A stretch of DNA of 64,000 nt from Vagococcus jeotgali (GTDB lineage: Bacteria; Bacillota; Bacilli; Lactobacillales; Vagococcaceae), in NCBI RefSeq assembly GCF_035918315.1, contig NZ_CP142146.1, forward strand, positions 1,550,001 to 1,614,000, in the 5' to 3' direction. The notes beneath the pieces were generated by a model. It was not told the origin of the DNA. It saw nothing but the letters and a program-made list of their open reading frames with translations, and made no database searches. Each line of letters opens with the position of its first letter. The stretch's first letter is position 1. Positions 45,943 through 56,085 of this stretch are shown one piece after another. The translations under genes and the position numbers were made by a program.

Positions 45943-47199
45943 TTAAAGGAATTTTTTTATCTTTTGTATTTTTCTATAAAGTAGAATTGTTAATAGTAAT
46001 TCTGAAAACATAGAGGAGTATGCTATACCAAAAGCCCCATAAAAATAGCCTAATAGAAGCATAGATACTAACATAAAAATGATACTTTTTTGAAATTCTT
46101 TACTATATTCTTTCTGATACCCTGCAGCAACCAAAGATTGAATTCCTAAAAAATTATTCACTATTCCTCCCATTACCCATATAACAAAAGGAACTAATAG
46201 CATTGAATAAGCCACATACTGTTCTCCGAATAAAATCAAAATTAATTGCTTATTGAATATAATCAGGAAGGTACTTGGAATCAAAAATAAGATAATAACA
46301 GGGATAGAAATTTTTTTTAACATGTTAAAACCATTAACTTTTGAAATTGAAAACTGCTCGCACATGTATGGATAAATGGCTTGACTCACAGCTGCAAAAA
46401 AAAGAGTTAGAATTAAGGGTATTTTATTAATCGCTGAATAAACTCCCACTTCACTTTTAGTTGCCGTTATACCTAATATCGTTATACCAATTCCACTAAA
46501 AATTTTTGACATCGCTGAAGAAATAAATAAGTACCACCCCTCTTTAATTTCAGTAATAATATGGTTCCATCTCACAAAGATCAATCGTACATTATATTTT
46601 TTATAAACAATTATATAACCTATAATACTAGCTATTAAAAAATTTGATATGTATAAGAAACAATATAAATATAAATCCTTAGTATCATTAACTAATGAAA
46701 AAATTAGAATAACTGAAATAATCCTACTAACCATGTTTATAATTGCTATTGGTTTCATATCCGACATTCCTTGAAATAACCAGTTTTGTTGAAAAACTGT
46801 TGCTAAAACCATTAAAAATAGAATTAGCATACTTAAAAATTGTTCACGGGGTACTGAAAATAAAAAACTTATAAATATTAGGAGTACAAAACTTAATAAC
46901 ATCAACAATAATCTCGAATAAAGGATATTACTATGTATAAAGCTTAACTCCTCATCACTATCTCTTCTTGCTACTTTTCTAGCTCCTGTTAATCCAAAAC
47001 CAAATTCTACAATAACTTGAAAATATCCTATCCAGTTTAATGCCAAAGAAAACTCACCATATGAATTAATACTCAATACTCTTGTAATATAAGGTAAGGT
47101 AACTAAAGGAACAATTGTATTAAAACTTTGTAAAACAACCAACCAAAATCCATTTGTTACAACCTTTGATGTATATATTTTTTTAAACAATTTATTCAT
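45943..47199 (-). CDS. wzx: Wzx-type oligosaccharide flippase
   Basis: A 418-residue integral membrane protein with about 12 hydrophobic segments, starting FKKIYTSKVVTNGFWLVVLQSFNTIVPLVTLPYITRVL, typical of the polysaccharide-transport (MOP) superfamily. It flips the undecaprenyl-linked repeat unit. It is two bases from the Wzy gene. The symbol is functional, not based on close identity. Confidence 0.88.
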   Translation of the reverse strand: MNKLFKKIYTSKVVTNGFWLVVLQSFNTIVPLVTLPYITRVLSINSYGEFSLALNWIGYFQVIVEFGFGLTGARKVARRDSDEELSFIHSNILYSRLLLMLLSFVLLIFISFLFSVPREQFLSMLILFLMVLATVFQQNWLFQGMSDMKPIAIINMVSRIISVILIFSLVNDTKDLYLYCFLYISNFLIASIIGYIIVYKKYNVRLIFVRWNHIITEIKEGWYLFISSAMSKIFSGIGITILGITATKSEVGVYSAINKIPLILTLFFAAVSQAIYPYMCEQFSISKVNGFNMLKKISIPVIILFLIPSTFLIIFNKQLILILFGEQYVAYSMLLVPFVIWVMGGIVNNFLGIQSLVAAGYQKEYSKEFQKSIIFMLVSMLLLGYFYGAFGIAYSSMFSELLLTILLYRKIQKIKKFL

Positions 47200-47201
47200 A
47201 A

Positions 47202-48461
47202 CTATATCCTTATTCTAAATATTTTTAAAAAGTGAATTGCAGGTATTAAAAGTAAAACTGGTATAATAGCATCTAGACTCTGTGTTAACAATGCAATTAA
47301 TAATAATAAATATAAAATTTTTAGTGGAACCGAACCTGATTTATCTCCACGATAAATCAAAAATATTAAAAGTCCACCGGTAAACAAGATTCCTAAAGTT
47401 ACACCAAGATTAGCAATACTCATTTCAAATAGGGAAGGAGTCATTCCTGAATGTAGAGTTTCAGGTGTTGAACCAAATAACTCAGCAGTGAGATATCGAT
47501 AATGAGGATAAGGCTTATTATGCCAAATAAATCTTGGTACCCAAAAAAAGAATGTTGATAAAAATGTTTGTAGTCTATAATCGATAATCATATTATGTTC
47601 AATTAGTTCTTTATATAATACAAACTTAGTCACATCATCTCTTCCAAAGTCTATCCTATAGTTCAAATACATTAAGCCACTTTCGGATATAGTCGTGTAG
47701 TCACTAACTTTATATTTAACAGTAATAAAACTATATGTAAAAATAAATACTATTGATGCAATTATTAACATGGTTCTCAAAGGAATTTTTTTCTTAATTG
47801 AGTAAACACTATTTTGATAAAAATATATAAAAAGAAGTATTATTGTCACTATTAAATATCTCTTACCATCTATCCAAATAATCAATAAGGAGTACAGAAG
47901 TAATAGTAAATAAGAATGTTGTTTTTTAGTATCTCTAAAAAACCAACAATAAAAAGATATCAGTCCTAGTAATTCAAAAAATACTAGTAAAACCGCTTTT
48001 CCCCCATCAATTCCTCTCATTGAATATGATTGAAATGTTAGGTATTCTCCATAATTGCCAAATGAAATAACTAGCAATATTGGAATTAAAGAAATATAAA
48101 GTAAAATATTACTATTTAAAAACCTACTATCAAAAGTTCTATATATCAATTGCTTATGTGTTGTTTGTTTTCTATAAAATACATATAGTTTTATTAAACT
48201 CAAAACAAACAATATGTATAAGTTATAAACATTGTTTACTAAAGAATTATTAGTGGCTATTTCAAAATAACCATACCATGGATAAATCAAATAATTTGGT
48301 TTGGAGTATACAACATTTAATAGTAGTGGGAGACAATTAAATATATATATAATTATAATAATATAGTCTCCTAATGAGTTAGATTTATTATTTAAAATAT
48401 TTCTAACTGAGTTTAAAAACCATATTGAAGAAACAACTATAAGTATCAGTTCTATAATCAT
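47202..48461 (-). CDS. wzy: Wzy-type repeat-unit polymerase
   Basis: A 419-residue membrane protein with about ten TM segments and a large outer loop (about residues 280-350, FWVPRFIWHNKPYPHYRYLTAELFG). This topology between glycosyltransferases and Wzx is typical of O-antigen/capsule polymerases; sequence conservation in this family is low, so the call rests on topology and context. Unusual codon use and high A/T content point to a serotype-specific, horizontally exchanged region. Confidence 0.82.
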   Translation of the reverse strand: MIIELILIVVSSIWFLNSVRNILNNKSNSLGDYIIIIIYIFNCLPLLLNVVYSKPNYLIYPWYGYFEIATNNSLVNNVYNLYILFVLSLIKLYVFYRKQTTHKQLIYRTFDSRFLNSNILLYISLIPILLVISFGNYGEYLTFQSYSMRGIDGGKAVLLVFFELLGLISFYCWFFRDTKKQHSYLLLLLYSLLIIWIDGKRYLIVTIILLFIYFYQNSVYSIKKKIPLRTMLIIASIVFIFTYSFITVKYKVSDYTTISESGLMYLNYRIDFGRDDVTKFVLYKELIEHNMIIDYRLQTFLSTFFFWVPRFIWHNKPYPHYRYLTAELFGSTPETLHSGMTPSLFEMSIANLGVTLGILFTGGLLIFLIYRGDKSGSVPLKILYLLLLIALLTQSLDAIIPVLLLIPAIHFLKIFRIRI

Positions 48462-48465
48462 TTTT

Positions 48466-49575
48466 TCACTCTCTCATTTTTTTAAGTTTAGTCACAACAT
48501 CTTCCATAACCATTAAATTATTTGTTTGCTCAAAAAAAACTTTAGCATTTGCGGAATAATCCTTTTGGTTTTCTATAATTTTATGTAATCCTGCTGAGAT
48601 TGACTTCGTATCTTCGAAATCACAACAAATACCAGCTTTCGCATCACCAACTGTATTTTCCAATCCGATAACATTACTGCATAACATAGGAATATCAAAT
48701 CCACTATATTCATATATTTTATTAGGAGCACAAAATAAGTTATTCAATGATGAATCATCATAATTTGCAATCCCAATATTTGCATAACTTGTAATTTCTA
48801 AATGTAATGGAGCTGGAACGAACCCTAAGTAAATTGTCTTGGGATATAGTTCTCTGATAATTTTAACACTATCAAAAAATTCTTGTCCCATTAGAACAAG
48901 ATAATAATCACTGTCCATCTGTTTTAAAGTCTTAGCTAGTATGTACAAATCCCTATCTGCAGAAATAATTCCTTGGTACAAGATAATTTTTTTTCCTCGA
49001 ATTTGGTCAATTAAATCTTTAGTTAGAGAGGTACTCCCTATGATATGTTTTTCTCTAGGGTGTGTATAGGGTTTGTTAGGAATAGTTGTTGGTACTTCAT
49101 CTAAATTCCACCAGCTTTTCATAATTCTAGATCTCATATATTCACAAGCAATTACGAGTTCTGCTCTATTAATATATTTCCCTATTTCTTTACGATAAAA
49201 ATCATTATCATCATATAGCTCCAAAATACTCATAACATATCGCTTTGATTCTACAATTTTTTTTAGAAAAAAAATACTATCTGCTGTTCCAAACCATAGC
49301 ACATCTTTTTCATTATATTTAGAGTCTAAAACTTCTTTAACTTTTTTTCTATATAAAGAATAACTTTGAATTTTACCCAAATATTTATTTTTATTCCTTT
49401 GTATATTAAAATCAATGTATTCAATATTTCGTTCATCTAATATTTTTTTTACAGTAGGATCACAACTACCAAAACAAACAAGTAGGTCTTGCCCTAAATC
49501 ATCTAAATATAATATTTGTGATAAACAAGGTGGATACATATGTAAGCTATTCCTTATAAAATAAATTATCTTCAT
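48466..49575 (-). CDS. Capsule glycosyltransferase (GT4-like)
   Basis: A 369-residue cytoplasmic glycosyltransferase. The C-terminal half carries KKIILYQGIISADRDLYILAKTLKQM, LVLMGQEFF and NIGIANYDDSSLNNLFCAPNKIYEYSGFDIPMLCSN, a nucleotide-sugar-binding Rossmann domain of GT-B type. The N-terminal half is poorly conserved. The donor and acceptor are unknown. It lies four bases after the Wzy gene in the map, and 14 bases from the next glycosyltransferase, in the variable A/T-rich part of the operon. Confidence 0.78.
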   Translation of the reverse strand: MKIIYFIRNSLHMYPPCLSQILYLDDLGQDLLVCFGSCDPTVKKILDERNIEYIDFNIQRNKNKYLGKIQSYSLYRKKVKEVLDSKYNEKDVLWFGTADSIFFLKKIVESKRYVMSILELYDDNDFYRKEIGKYINRAELVIACEYMRSRIMKSWWNLDEVPTTIPNKPYTHPREKHIIGSTSLTKDLIDQIRGKKIILYQGIISADRDLYILAKTLKQMDSDYYLVLMGQEFFDSVKIIRELYPKTIYLGFVPAPLHLEITSYANIGIANYDDSSLNNLFCAPNKIYEYSGFDIPMLCSNVIGLENTVGDAKAGICCDFEDTKSISAGLHKIIENQKDYSANAKVFFEQTNNLMVMEDVVTKLKKMRE

Positions 49576-49589
49576 AAACCTCTCCCTAT

Positions 49590-50735
49590 CTATAAATTTT
49601 CTATAAAATCAATATAAAAATTTTGCCTTTTTGATTCGAGTTTGTTTTTTTGAAATAAAAGAGATTTCTCATAATTAATCTTACCTGATTTAAATGCCTC
49701 ATCAGTATTGAAACTTCCCAATAATGTTGCTATTTCTTTATAGTTCGATTTTTTATTACTAAAAATATATTTTTCCTCTAGTAGTTCAGGTATTCCCCCT
49801 GTTTTACTACCTAAACAAAAAGCACCAGTACTCATAGCTTCTACAACTGCTCGTGGTAATCCTTCTTGTTTACTAGGCTGGATATATATATCTAGCGTAC
49901 TTAACCATTCAAATACTTTATTATGAGGCAATGCTCCTAAGAAGACAACTTGATCTTCAACATTATTTTCTTTAGCTATTTGTTTCAAGTATTCATTGGA
50001 ACCACCACCTACCAACTGATATATAAACTCTGTATTACCTTGTTTTTTTAAATAACCTAAAGCTTTTATAACACAGTCTTGCCCTTTAAATTTTACATTG
50101 ATAGCGGCTAATGTTCCTATTATTTTTTTTTTCTTATTTCTTTTTTTATATCTATCAAAATTTGGCTCTGTATCATTCAATAAAACATCTGAACAACCGA
50201 TTGAAAAACCAGTTGTTGGATAATTTTTTTGAAGATACTCATTTGTCACATAAAGCACATAAGGTGCTTCTTTTACAGCCTTTTTATTGAGTAATGTGAC
50301 CAATGGAGCCATAACTTTTCCTTTATATGAATGGTTCCAAAATGAGTGCCAAGGATCTGCTACAAATTCTACCATATACTTCTTATTATATTTTTTTGCC
50401 ATTTTGATTGCTGAAAGACCAATAAAGCTAGGTAACCTAACAATTATTAAATCTGAACTTCTAACAGAATTTTCTATTATTTTAGAACGCTCATTACTTT
50501 TATTTATATCTTTAAAAACATCAGGAGTAGGAGTAACTTTTAAATTATTTAAAGATAATTTTGAGAAATTAGAAATTTTATCTGTATCTCGAAATGGGGT
50601 TGTTCTAATTAATACTTCTAAAGTATCCGATGGAGTGTTAATATACCTCTCAAAAACTTCATCGGTATGGGATACTCCATAATAAGCACCTGCTTCTTCA
50701 CGTAATGGACCATCATGACAAAATAATATTTTCAT
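49590..50735 (-). CDS. Capsule glycosyltransferase family 4
   Basis: A 381-residue GT-B enzyme. The C-terminal domain has KKIIGTLAAINVKFKGQDCVIKALGYL, the YQLVGGGSNEYLKQIA strand and the EX7E-type motif in QPSKQEGLPRAVVEAMSTGAFCLGS. It adds one sugar of the repeat unit; the sugar is not predictable. The start overlaps the end of the neighbouring gene (50732) by four bases. Confidence 0.85.
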   Translation of the reverse strand: MKILFCHDGPLREEAGAYYGVSHTDEVFERYINTPSDTLEVLIRTTPFRDTDKISNFSKLSLNNLKVTPTPDVFKDINKSNERSKIIENSVRSSDLIIVRLPSFIGLSAIKMAKKYNKKYMVEFVADPWHSFWNHSYKGKVMAPLVTLLNKKAVKEAPYVLYVTNEYLQKNYPTTGFSIGCSDVLLNDTEPNFDRYKKRNKKKKIIGTLAAINVKFKGQDCVIKALGYLKKQGNTEFIYQLVGGGSNEYLKQIAKENNVEDQVVFLGALPHNKVFEWLSTLDIYIQPSKQEGLPRAVVEAMSTGAFCLGSKTGGIPELLEEKYIFSNKKSNYKEIATLLGSFNTDEAFKSGKINYEKSLLFQKNKLESKRQNFYIDFIENL

Positions 50736-51633
50736 TTATTATCTCTCCTTATTTCATTTATATTTATTTTCTCACCCAATAAAACATCACATTCCTCAGG
50801 ATCAAACTTTACATAACCACTCCACGGATAAAATGTTAATTCACCAAAATAAATTTTCTTATTTACACAATATAAGTCCACTCTAACAAAAGGAAAGTCC
50901 TCTGATAACTTAGTAGCAATTCTTAGCATTTCATCTAACAACAAAGGTTTTTCAATACTTTCTTCTATTTTTGGAACATCCGTCGTACACGGAATCAAAT
51001 TCCAATCTATATCGTAAATGTTTCGTTTGTGTCCAGAAAACCTATCTTGATCATAAACTATATAACGTGGTTGACCTTGATAACATAAAAATTTATAATC
51101 TACAATATCTTGTTTTCCTGTATCATCTTCCAGTAACTCTTCTATAATAATCTTAGATGGTATATCTTTATACGCCCACTCTCTACTATAAACATATAAG
51201 TCTTGTTTCAACCAATTATCGATAGTTTCTGAATGTTGCTTTATATCAAATGTTGATTTATCTCTAACGATAAGATTCGTTCCACTACTATTTGTTGTCT
51301 TTAAATAAATTTTTGAGGTAATTTACCTATATCAATCTTATCGGTTTGATCACAAACTTGATATAAATCAACCAAAATTTCTTCAAGATTTTTTTTCTTT
51401 ATAAAGTTCCTAACTTCGTACTTATCTACACATATTTTCATCTCTGGATTTCTATAATTTAGTTTCATCCATTGAATTTTCTCAGTGAAGTTTTTTGGTT
51501 TTTTTAAATTTAAAAATTTATTTAGTTTCATAAAATATTGTATCTTTATCATCATAGAATCTGGTACACTACTTAATGAGTTTAATATTTTGAATCTTAC
51601 ATCCTGAGATTTTAAAATTTTTTTATAATCCAT
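50732..51633 (-). pseudogene. TupA-like ATP-grasp polysaccharide protein, frameshifted
   Basis: Two frames make one protein: residues before the break (MDYKKILKSQ to GKLPQKFI, ending in TAA near 51301) and after it (LKTTNSSGTNLIVRDKSTF to INEIRRDNK). Restoring one T around 51303-51306 gives KFILKTTNSSGTN, the normal phosphate-loop region of this family. The C-terminal part has FPFVRVDLY and FGELTFYPWSGY, typical of TupA-type ATP-grasp proteins found in capsule clusters. Inactivation in this strain or a sequencing/assembly error are both possible. The start overlaps the upstream glycosyltransferase gene. Confidence 0.85.
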
Positions 51634-52744
51634 TTTCTTCTCCCGCAATAATAGCTATTTTTTTTAAATAACTTTCCACTACATATTTCCTATCAAAATT
51701 AGAAACTACATACTCTCTACCTTTTTTCCCCATAATTTCTTTTGTTAACCTTGAGGTATTGATAAATTTATCTACTGCTTCTACCAAATCACCTTGATTA
51801 TTTTCTTCTATAAGATATCCATTTTCTTCTCTATCAACTACTTCACGACAACCACTTCTATTGGTTGTAATAATAGGTCTGCCAATAGCTGAACTTTCTA
51901 ATAAAACATTTGATAAGCCTTCTGGATAGTAGGTTGGATGTACAGTACAGCTCATTTGTCCCAACAATGGTTTTATATCCTTGATCATTCCATGATATAT
52001 GATAATGTTTTTTTCCTCATATTCTTTAAGAGTATCTTCATAATCTTCTTCACAAAAACCACAAATATGAAATTCTAAATTATCATATTTTTTCATCATT
52101 ATTGTTGCCATTTCTAAATATAGATCTATCCCTTTCTCTTTCATTATTCTTGAAATAAAAATAAATTTAATTTTATCATCCTGATTTGGGTAATCTACAT
52201 ATACGAACTCTTCCAAATTAACTCCCGATCCAGGTAATAAAACATATTTGTTTTTAGAAGATATCTTTTTTTCTAAGAAAAACTCTAGATTTTCTTCGTT
52301 TTGAAAGAAAATTGTATTTATTTCTTTAAAAGCATATTTATAAAGAGAAATAGTTATAAATTGTAATATTGATTTTTTCTCCACTGCCGTTCCTAGGCCA
52401 GTTATATTTGCTAAACATGGTACATTATATTTTCGACAAGCTATCGCACCAAAAATATTAGGTTTAATCGTATATGTTAATACACACAAAGGATTGATAT
52501 CCTTTATAATTTGTTTATATTTTTTTAATAATTTTAGTTCATCTATGGGATTTTTACCATGACGATTTACATCAGTTGGAATATACTTACATCCCCAGCT
52601 AATTAATATTTCAATTTTTTCACCGTACGGAGAAGACACATACACTTCATACCCCTGGTCTAATAATTCTTGTACTATTTCTTTTCTAAAATTATAAATA
52701 ACCAAATCATGATTCACTAAAAACAACACACGTTTATTTTCCAC
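51623..52744 (-). CDS. Capsule glycosyltransferase family 4 (PglA/CapM-neighbour type)
   Basis: A 373-residue GT-B enzyme. The N-terminal FLVNHDLVIYNFRKEIVQELLDQGYEV and ANITGLGTAVEKKS are shared with enzymes that extend undecaprenyl-diphosphate-linked amino sugars. The C-terminal EX7E motif lies in HPTYYPEGLSNVLLESSAIGRP. It lies next to the priming transferase and its sugar genes, so it may add the second sugar (inference). The start is GTG at 52744 after GGAG (spacing 8), overlapping the upstream stop; an earlier GTG at 52750 is also possible. Confidence 0.85.
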   Translation of the reverse strand: MENKRVLFLVNHDLVIYNFRKEIVQELLDQGYEVYVSSPYGEKIEILISWGCKYIPTDVNRHGKNPIDELKLLKKYKQIIKDINPLCVLTYTIKPNIFGAIACRKYNVPCLANITGLGTAVEKKSILQFITISLYKYAFKEINTIFFQNEENLEFFLEKKISSKNKYVLLPGSGVNLEEFVYVDYPNQDDKIKFIFISRIMKEKGIDLYLEMATIMMKKYDNLEFHICGFCEEDYEDTLKEYEEKNIIIYHGMIKDIKPLLGQMSCTVHPTYYPEGLSNVLLESSAIGRPIITTNRSGCREVVDREENGYLIEENNQGDLVEAVDKFINTSRLTKEIMGKKGREYVVSNFDRKYVVESYLKKIAIIAGEENGL

Positions 52745-53625
52745 TAACACTTCTCCGTTCTTTCAATAGAAGGCTTCATTTCTATTACTCCAACAAATTT
52801 ATCACTTTTCTCATAAACCAGATTCCCAAAAGCTTTATTACTCAAATCACCAATTTTACCTGGAATCTTTCCTAAAAGATAAACACTCCAGTTCATCCAA
52901 GAAAATAATTTGATATCTTTACCATGGAATCTTGCTATTTCTTTTACCATATGACTGGTTCTGACATATTCCATATTTTGTGGAAAAAAGATTCCTGACT
53001 CATGTTTATCTATAATTTGTTTAATAAACATTGATAAATTATCAACAAATAACATCGATCTCTCATTAGGTATGTCAGGGAAAACAGGTAACTTTAAAGC
53101 TAGTTTTCTTAGTTGAGGGTAATTCCCCTTACTGTTTGGTCCATAGATCATCGGGGGTCTGATAATAGCTAATTGAAATATATTACTTTCTAGAGGGGCC
53201 AATTTTAATTCTGCTTGAAGTTTACTATCTCCGTAAAAATTAGAGGGTTTGGGTTTTGTAAGAGGTGTAATGACTCTTTTTTTAGTCATACTCACCTGAT
53301 CACCGTAAATAATAATAGAGCTCATATAGATAAACTGTGATTCTTTTCCCCCACGGTCTTGCTTATATTTTTCTGCCACTTCTACAGATAAATCACAATT
53401 TATATCATAATACTTTTGTTGTTCTTCTTTACTTATTGTTCCAACATCAGCATGAGCAAGTCCTGCGACATGAAATACCACATCATAATCAGAAAAATCC
53501 TCATCCTTCCATTCGTCACCTCTAACAGAAATCATATCAATCTCGTACTCTGGATAGTCTTTCATATATCTTTCAAAAGAGGTTCCAATATAACTCGATT
53601 TCCCAGTTATTAAAATACGTGTCAT
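52744..53625 (-). CDS. NAD-dependent sugar epimerase/reductase (CapN/WbpV-like SDR)
   Basis: A 293-residue extended SDR. It has an N-terminal LITGKSSYIGTSF Rossmann motif, HVAGLAHAD, and the catalytic YGDSK in SNFYGDSKLQAEL. Relatives reduce the 4-keto product of the CapD-type dehydratase to UDP-FucNAc or UDP-QuiNAc. The gene lies between the dehydratase/priming transferase genes and a glycosyltransferase, which fits that role. The stop overlaps the downstream GTG start; its own start overlaps the priming transferase by four bases. Confidence 0.82.
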   Translation of the reverse strand: MTRILITGKSSYIGTSFERYMKDYPEYEIDMISVRGDEWKDEDFSDYDVVFHVAGLAHADVGTISKEEQQKYYDINCDLSVEVAEKYKQDRGGKESQFIYMSSIIIYGDQVSMTKKRVITPLTKPKPSNFYGDSKLQAELKLAPLESNIFQLAIIRPPMIYGPNSKGNYPQLRKLALKLPVFPDIPNERSMLFVDNLSMFIKQIIDKHESGIFFPQNMEYVRTSHMVKEIARFHGKDIKLFSWMNWSVYLLGKIPGKIGDLSNKAFGNLVYEKSDKFVGVIEMKPSIERTEKC

Positions 53626-54242
53626 AACTTCTCCTCCTTAGTTGGATCAATTTGACCAGTCCCACCTTCAACAACACCATCTGACTTGGTCACAGAAATA
53701 ATAGTTCCGACAAAGCACTTCACATCCATTGAAAAACTCTCATGCTCTACATAATAGCCGTCAAGTTCAGCTTTTACATCAATATCAAGTTCGTCACGTC
53801 CATTGATTTGTGCCCACCCAGTTAAACCTGGTCGAATATTATTAGCACCATACTTATCACGCTCTTCAATTAAATCTTCTTGATTCCATAAAGCTGGTCT
53901 TGGTCCGATAATCGCCATATTACCAATTAAAATATTAAATAATTGGGGCAATTCATCTAAACTAGTCTTTCTTAAAAATTTACCTACTTTAGTAATAAAA
54001 AAGTCAGGGTTATCTAACAAATGAGTAGGCATCTCTTTTGGCGTATCAGTTTTCATTGTTCTAAATTTATAAATCGTAAACAATACTTTGTCTTTACCTA
54101 CTCTTCTTTGAGTGAAAAGAACAGGTCCTTTTGAATCTAATTTAATAGCAATCACTATAATAATCAGTAATGGGGATAAGACTATAATACCCACTAAAGA
54201 CAATATAAAATCTAGTATTCTTTTAATGCCATGTTTGTACAT
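53622..54242 (-). CDS. Undecaprenyl-phosphate sugar-1-phosphate transferase (priming transferase)
   Basis: Starts each repeat unit on undecaprenyl phosphate. The 206-residue protein is of the monotopic PglC type: one N-terminal re-entrant hydrophobic helix (ILDFILSLVGIIVLSPLLIII), KGPVLFTQRRVGKD, the YKFRTMKT motif, the catalytic DELPQLFNIL and GPRPALW, and RPGLTGWAQINGRDEL. Given the neighbouring CapD- and CapN-like genes, the first sugar is probably a 6-deoxy-HexNAc such as FucNAc or QuiNAc (inference). Confidence 0.93.
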   Translation of the reverse strand: MYKHGIKRILDFILSLVGIIVLSPLLIIIVIAIKLDSKGPVLFTQRRVGKDKVLFTIYKFRTMKTDTPKEMPTHLLDNPDFFITKVGKFLRKTSLDELPQLFNILIGNMAIIGPRPALWNQEDLIEERDKYGANNIRPGLTGWAQINGRDELDIDVKAELDGYYVEHESFSMDVKCFVGTIISVTKSDGVVEGGTGQIDPTKEEKL

Positions 54243-54245
54243 TAC

Positions 54246-56060
54246 TTACCCCTCACTTGATAAATTAGCAAACTCAATTAATTCCTTCGCTAATTCCTCA
54301 TCATTTTTTGATAGACTCTCCACTCGTGTCATGACTTCATCAAATGTGAACCCGTTGACATTTCCGACAAAAATTTTATCATACACTCTGTCTTCTGATT
54401 TTTCTTTATCTACTAGTAGCTCTTCATACAGTTTTTCACCTGGTCTAATCCCGCTTTCGACGATACCGATTTCTTCTTCTGTATAACCACTTAGCAAAAT
54501 GACTTTTTTAGCAAGATCGACTATTTTGACAGGTTCACCCATATCTAAGATAAAAATTTCCCCGCCTTGAGCTAACGCACCTGATTGGATGACCAATCTG
54601 CTTGCTTCAGGGATAGTCATAAAGTATCTCGTCATTTCAAAGTCTGTCACAGTAACAGGTCCACCTGCTGCTATTTGTTCTTTAAAAAGTGGTACTACAC
54701 TACCACGACTTCCTAGTACATTACCAAACCTAACTGCTGAAAACTTAGTACGGCCTTTACCGTTAAGTCCAGTAACAATCATCTCTGCTACTCGCTTGCT
54801 AGCCCCCATAACATTAGGCGGGTTCACTGCCTTATCCGTTGAGACCACGACAAAGCTTTCTACATTATTAGCAAGAGCTGCTTCTGCTACGTTTTTTGTT
54901 CCGTAAATATTGTTTTTTAGTGCTTCTCTTGGATTATATTCCATTAAAGGAACATGTTTATGAGCTGCTGCGTGGTAGACAATACTTGGTTCATATTCAC
55001 ACATCACCTCATCCATACGTTTAGCATCTCTAATATCAGCAATAACAGGAATAAACTCTGTCTGATTACTTGAAAAATGTTGATTTAACTCTTTTAAAAT
55101 CAGATAAATAGAATTTTCACCATGTCCTAATAAAATCAAGCGCTTAGGAGAAAATTCTATCAGTTGGCGACAAAGTTCTGAGCCAATCGATCCACCTGCT
55201 CCTGTGACTAAAATCGTTTTGTTTTCGATTTGTTCACTAATAGCACTCATATCTAATTTGACCTCATCACGTCCTAGAAGATCAATCACATCCACCTCGC
55301 GAAGTTTCGTCACAGCCACACTTCCCACTGCCAACTCCTCAAGAGACGGGATAGAGTAAACCACAACCTCACTATCTTTAATCACATCTAACAAATGCTC
55401 ATACTCGTGAGGCGTCATAGAGGGAATAGCAACTGTTAAAACATCGATATCATAAGCCTCAATCAACTTTGGTAATTCATCAATTGTTCCTACTACTTTT
55501 AGACCTGAGATAATAGTATTTGCTTTGTTTGGATCATCATCAACAAATCCCTTAAACGTTAATTTCACACTACTTAGTTTTCTTTGGATACTATCATAAA
55601 ATAATTGACCACCTTCACCAGCTCCAATGATGAGTGCATTAGGACAATTGCTACGATCTACATGACTCTTATTTTGATAACTAATAAGCACTCTCCAAAA
55701 TAATCGTGACGTCACGATTAACAATAATGTCATAAAATATGACAATAAGGCGTGCCCTATGGCAGTTTTTTCCACGTGAAAAAGCCCTAGAGAAACAATC
55801 TCTACGGCACTTGAATACGTCACAGCTAAAGATATCGCAATGACTGAATTTAAACTAGTATAGCGTGTGATACGGTTAAATACCTTAAAATAACTTCCAA
55901 ACAATAGATATAGGACAATTTGGGATAGACAAGATATCACAACAGTCCTACTTGATGTCATAGAAAAAGAATTCATAAAAAAATAACTTAATAAATTGGC
56001 TACTACAATTAAACCTGTGTCTATGACTAGGATCATTGCTATCTTAACTTTTCGACTCAT
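54246..56060 (-). CDS. capD: CapD/EpsC-like UDP-GlcNAc 4,6-dehydratase (membrane-bound)
   Basis: A 604-residue protein with four N-terminal TM segments, a first Rossmann domain (ALIIGAGEGGQLFYDS) and a second catalytic SDR domain (ILVTGAGGSIGSELCRQL). The family's modified catalytic triad reads VVSTDKAVNPPNVMGASKR, with Met in place of the usual Tyr. It makes the 4-keto-6-deoxy sugar. The frame opens earlier (56222), but ATG 56060 with GGGGGAG seven bases upstream is the real start. Neighbouring downstream genes are the priming transferase and reductase. Confidence 0.92.
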   Translation of the reverse strand: MSRKVKIAMILVIDTGLIVVANLLSYFFMNSFSMTSSRTVVISCLSQIVLYLLFGSYFKVFNRITRYTSLNSVIAISLAVTYSSAVEIVSLGLFHVEKTAIGHALLSYFMTLLLIVTSRLFWRVLISYQNKSHVDRSNCPNALIIGAGEGGQLFYDSIQRKLSSVKLTFKGFVDDDPNKANTIISGLKVVGTIDELPKLIEAYDIDVLTVAIPSMTPHEYEHLLDVIKDSEVVVYSIPSLEELAVGSVAVTKLREVDVIDLLGRDEVKLDMSAISEQIENKTILVTGAGGSIGSELCRQLIEFSPKRLILLGHGENSIYLILKELNQHFSSNQTEFIPVIADIRDAKRMDEVMCEYEPSIVYHAAAHKHVPLMEYNPREALKNNIYGTKNVAEAALANNVESFVVVSTDKAVNPPNVMGASKRVAEMIVTGLNGKGRTKFSAVRFGNVLGSRGSVVPLFKEQIAAGGPVTVTDFEMTRYFMTIPEASRLVIQSGALAQGGEIFILDMGEPVKIVDLAKKVILLSGYTEEEIGIVESGIRPGEKLYEELLVDKEKSEDRVYDKIFVGNVNGFTFDEVMTRVESLSKNDEELAKELIEFANLSSEG

Positions 56061-56085
56061 AATGCGTCTCCCCCAAAACTTTAAA

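Noticed and set aside
54112-54906. Two plus-strand frames opposite the priming transferase and capD genes
   Set aside because: Both are antisense shadows with no ribosome binding site or recognisable protein features.
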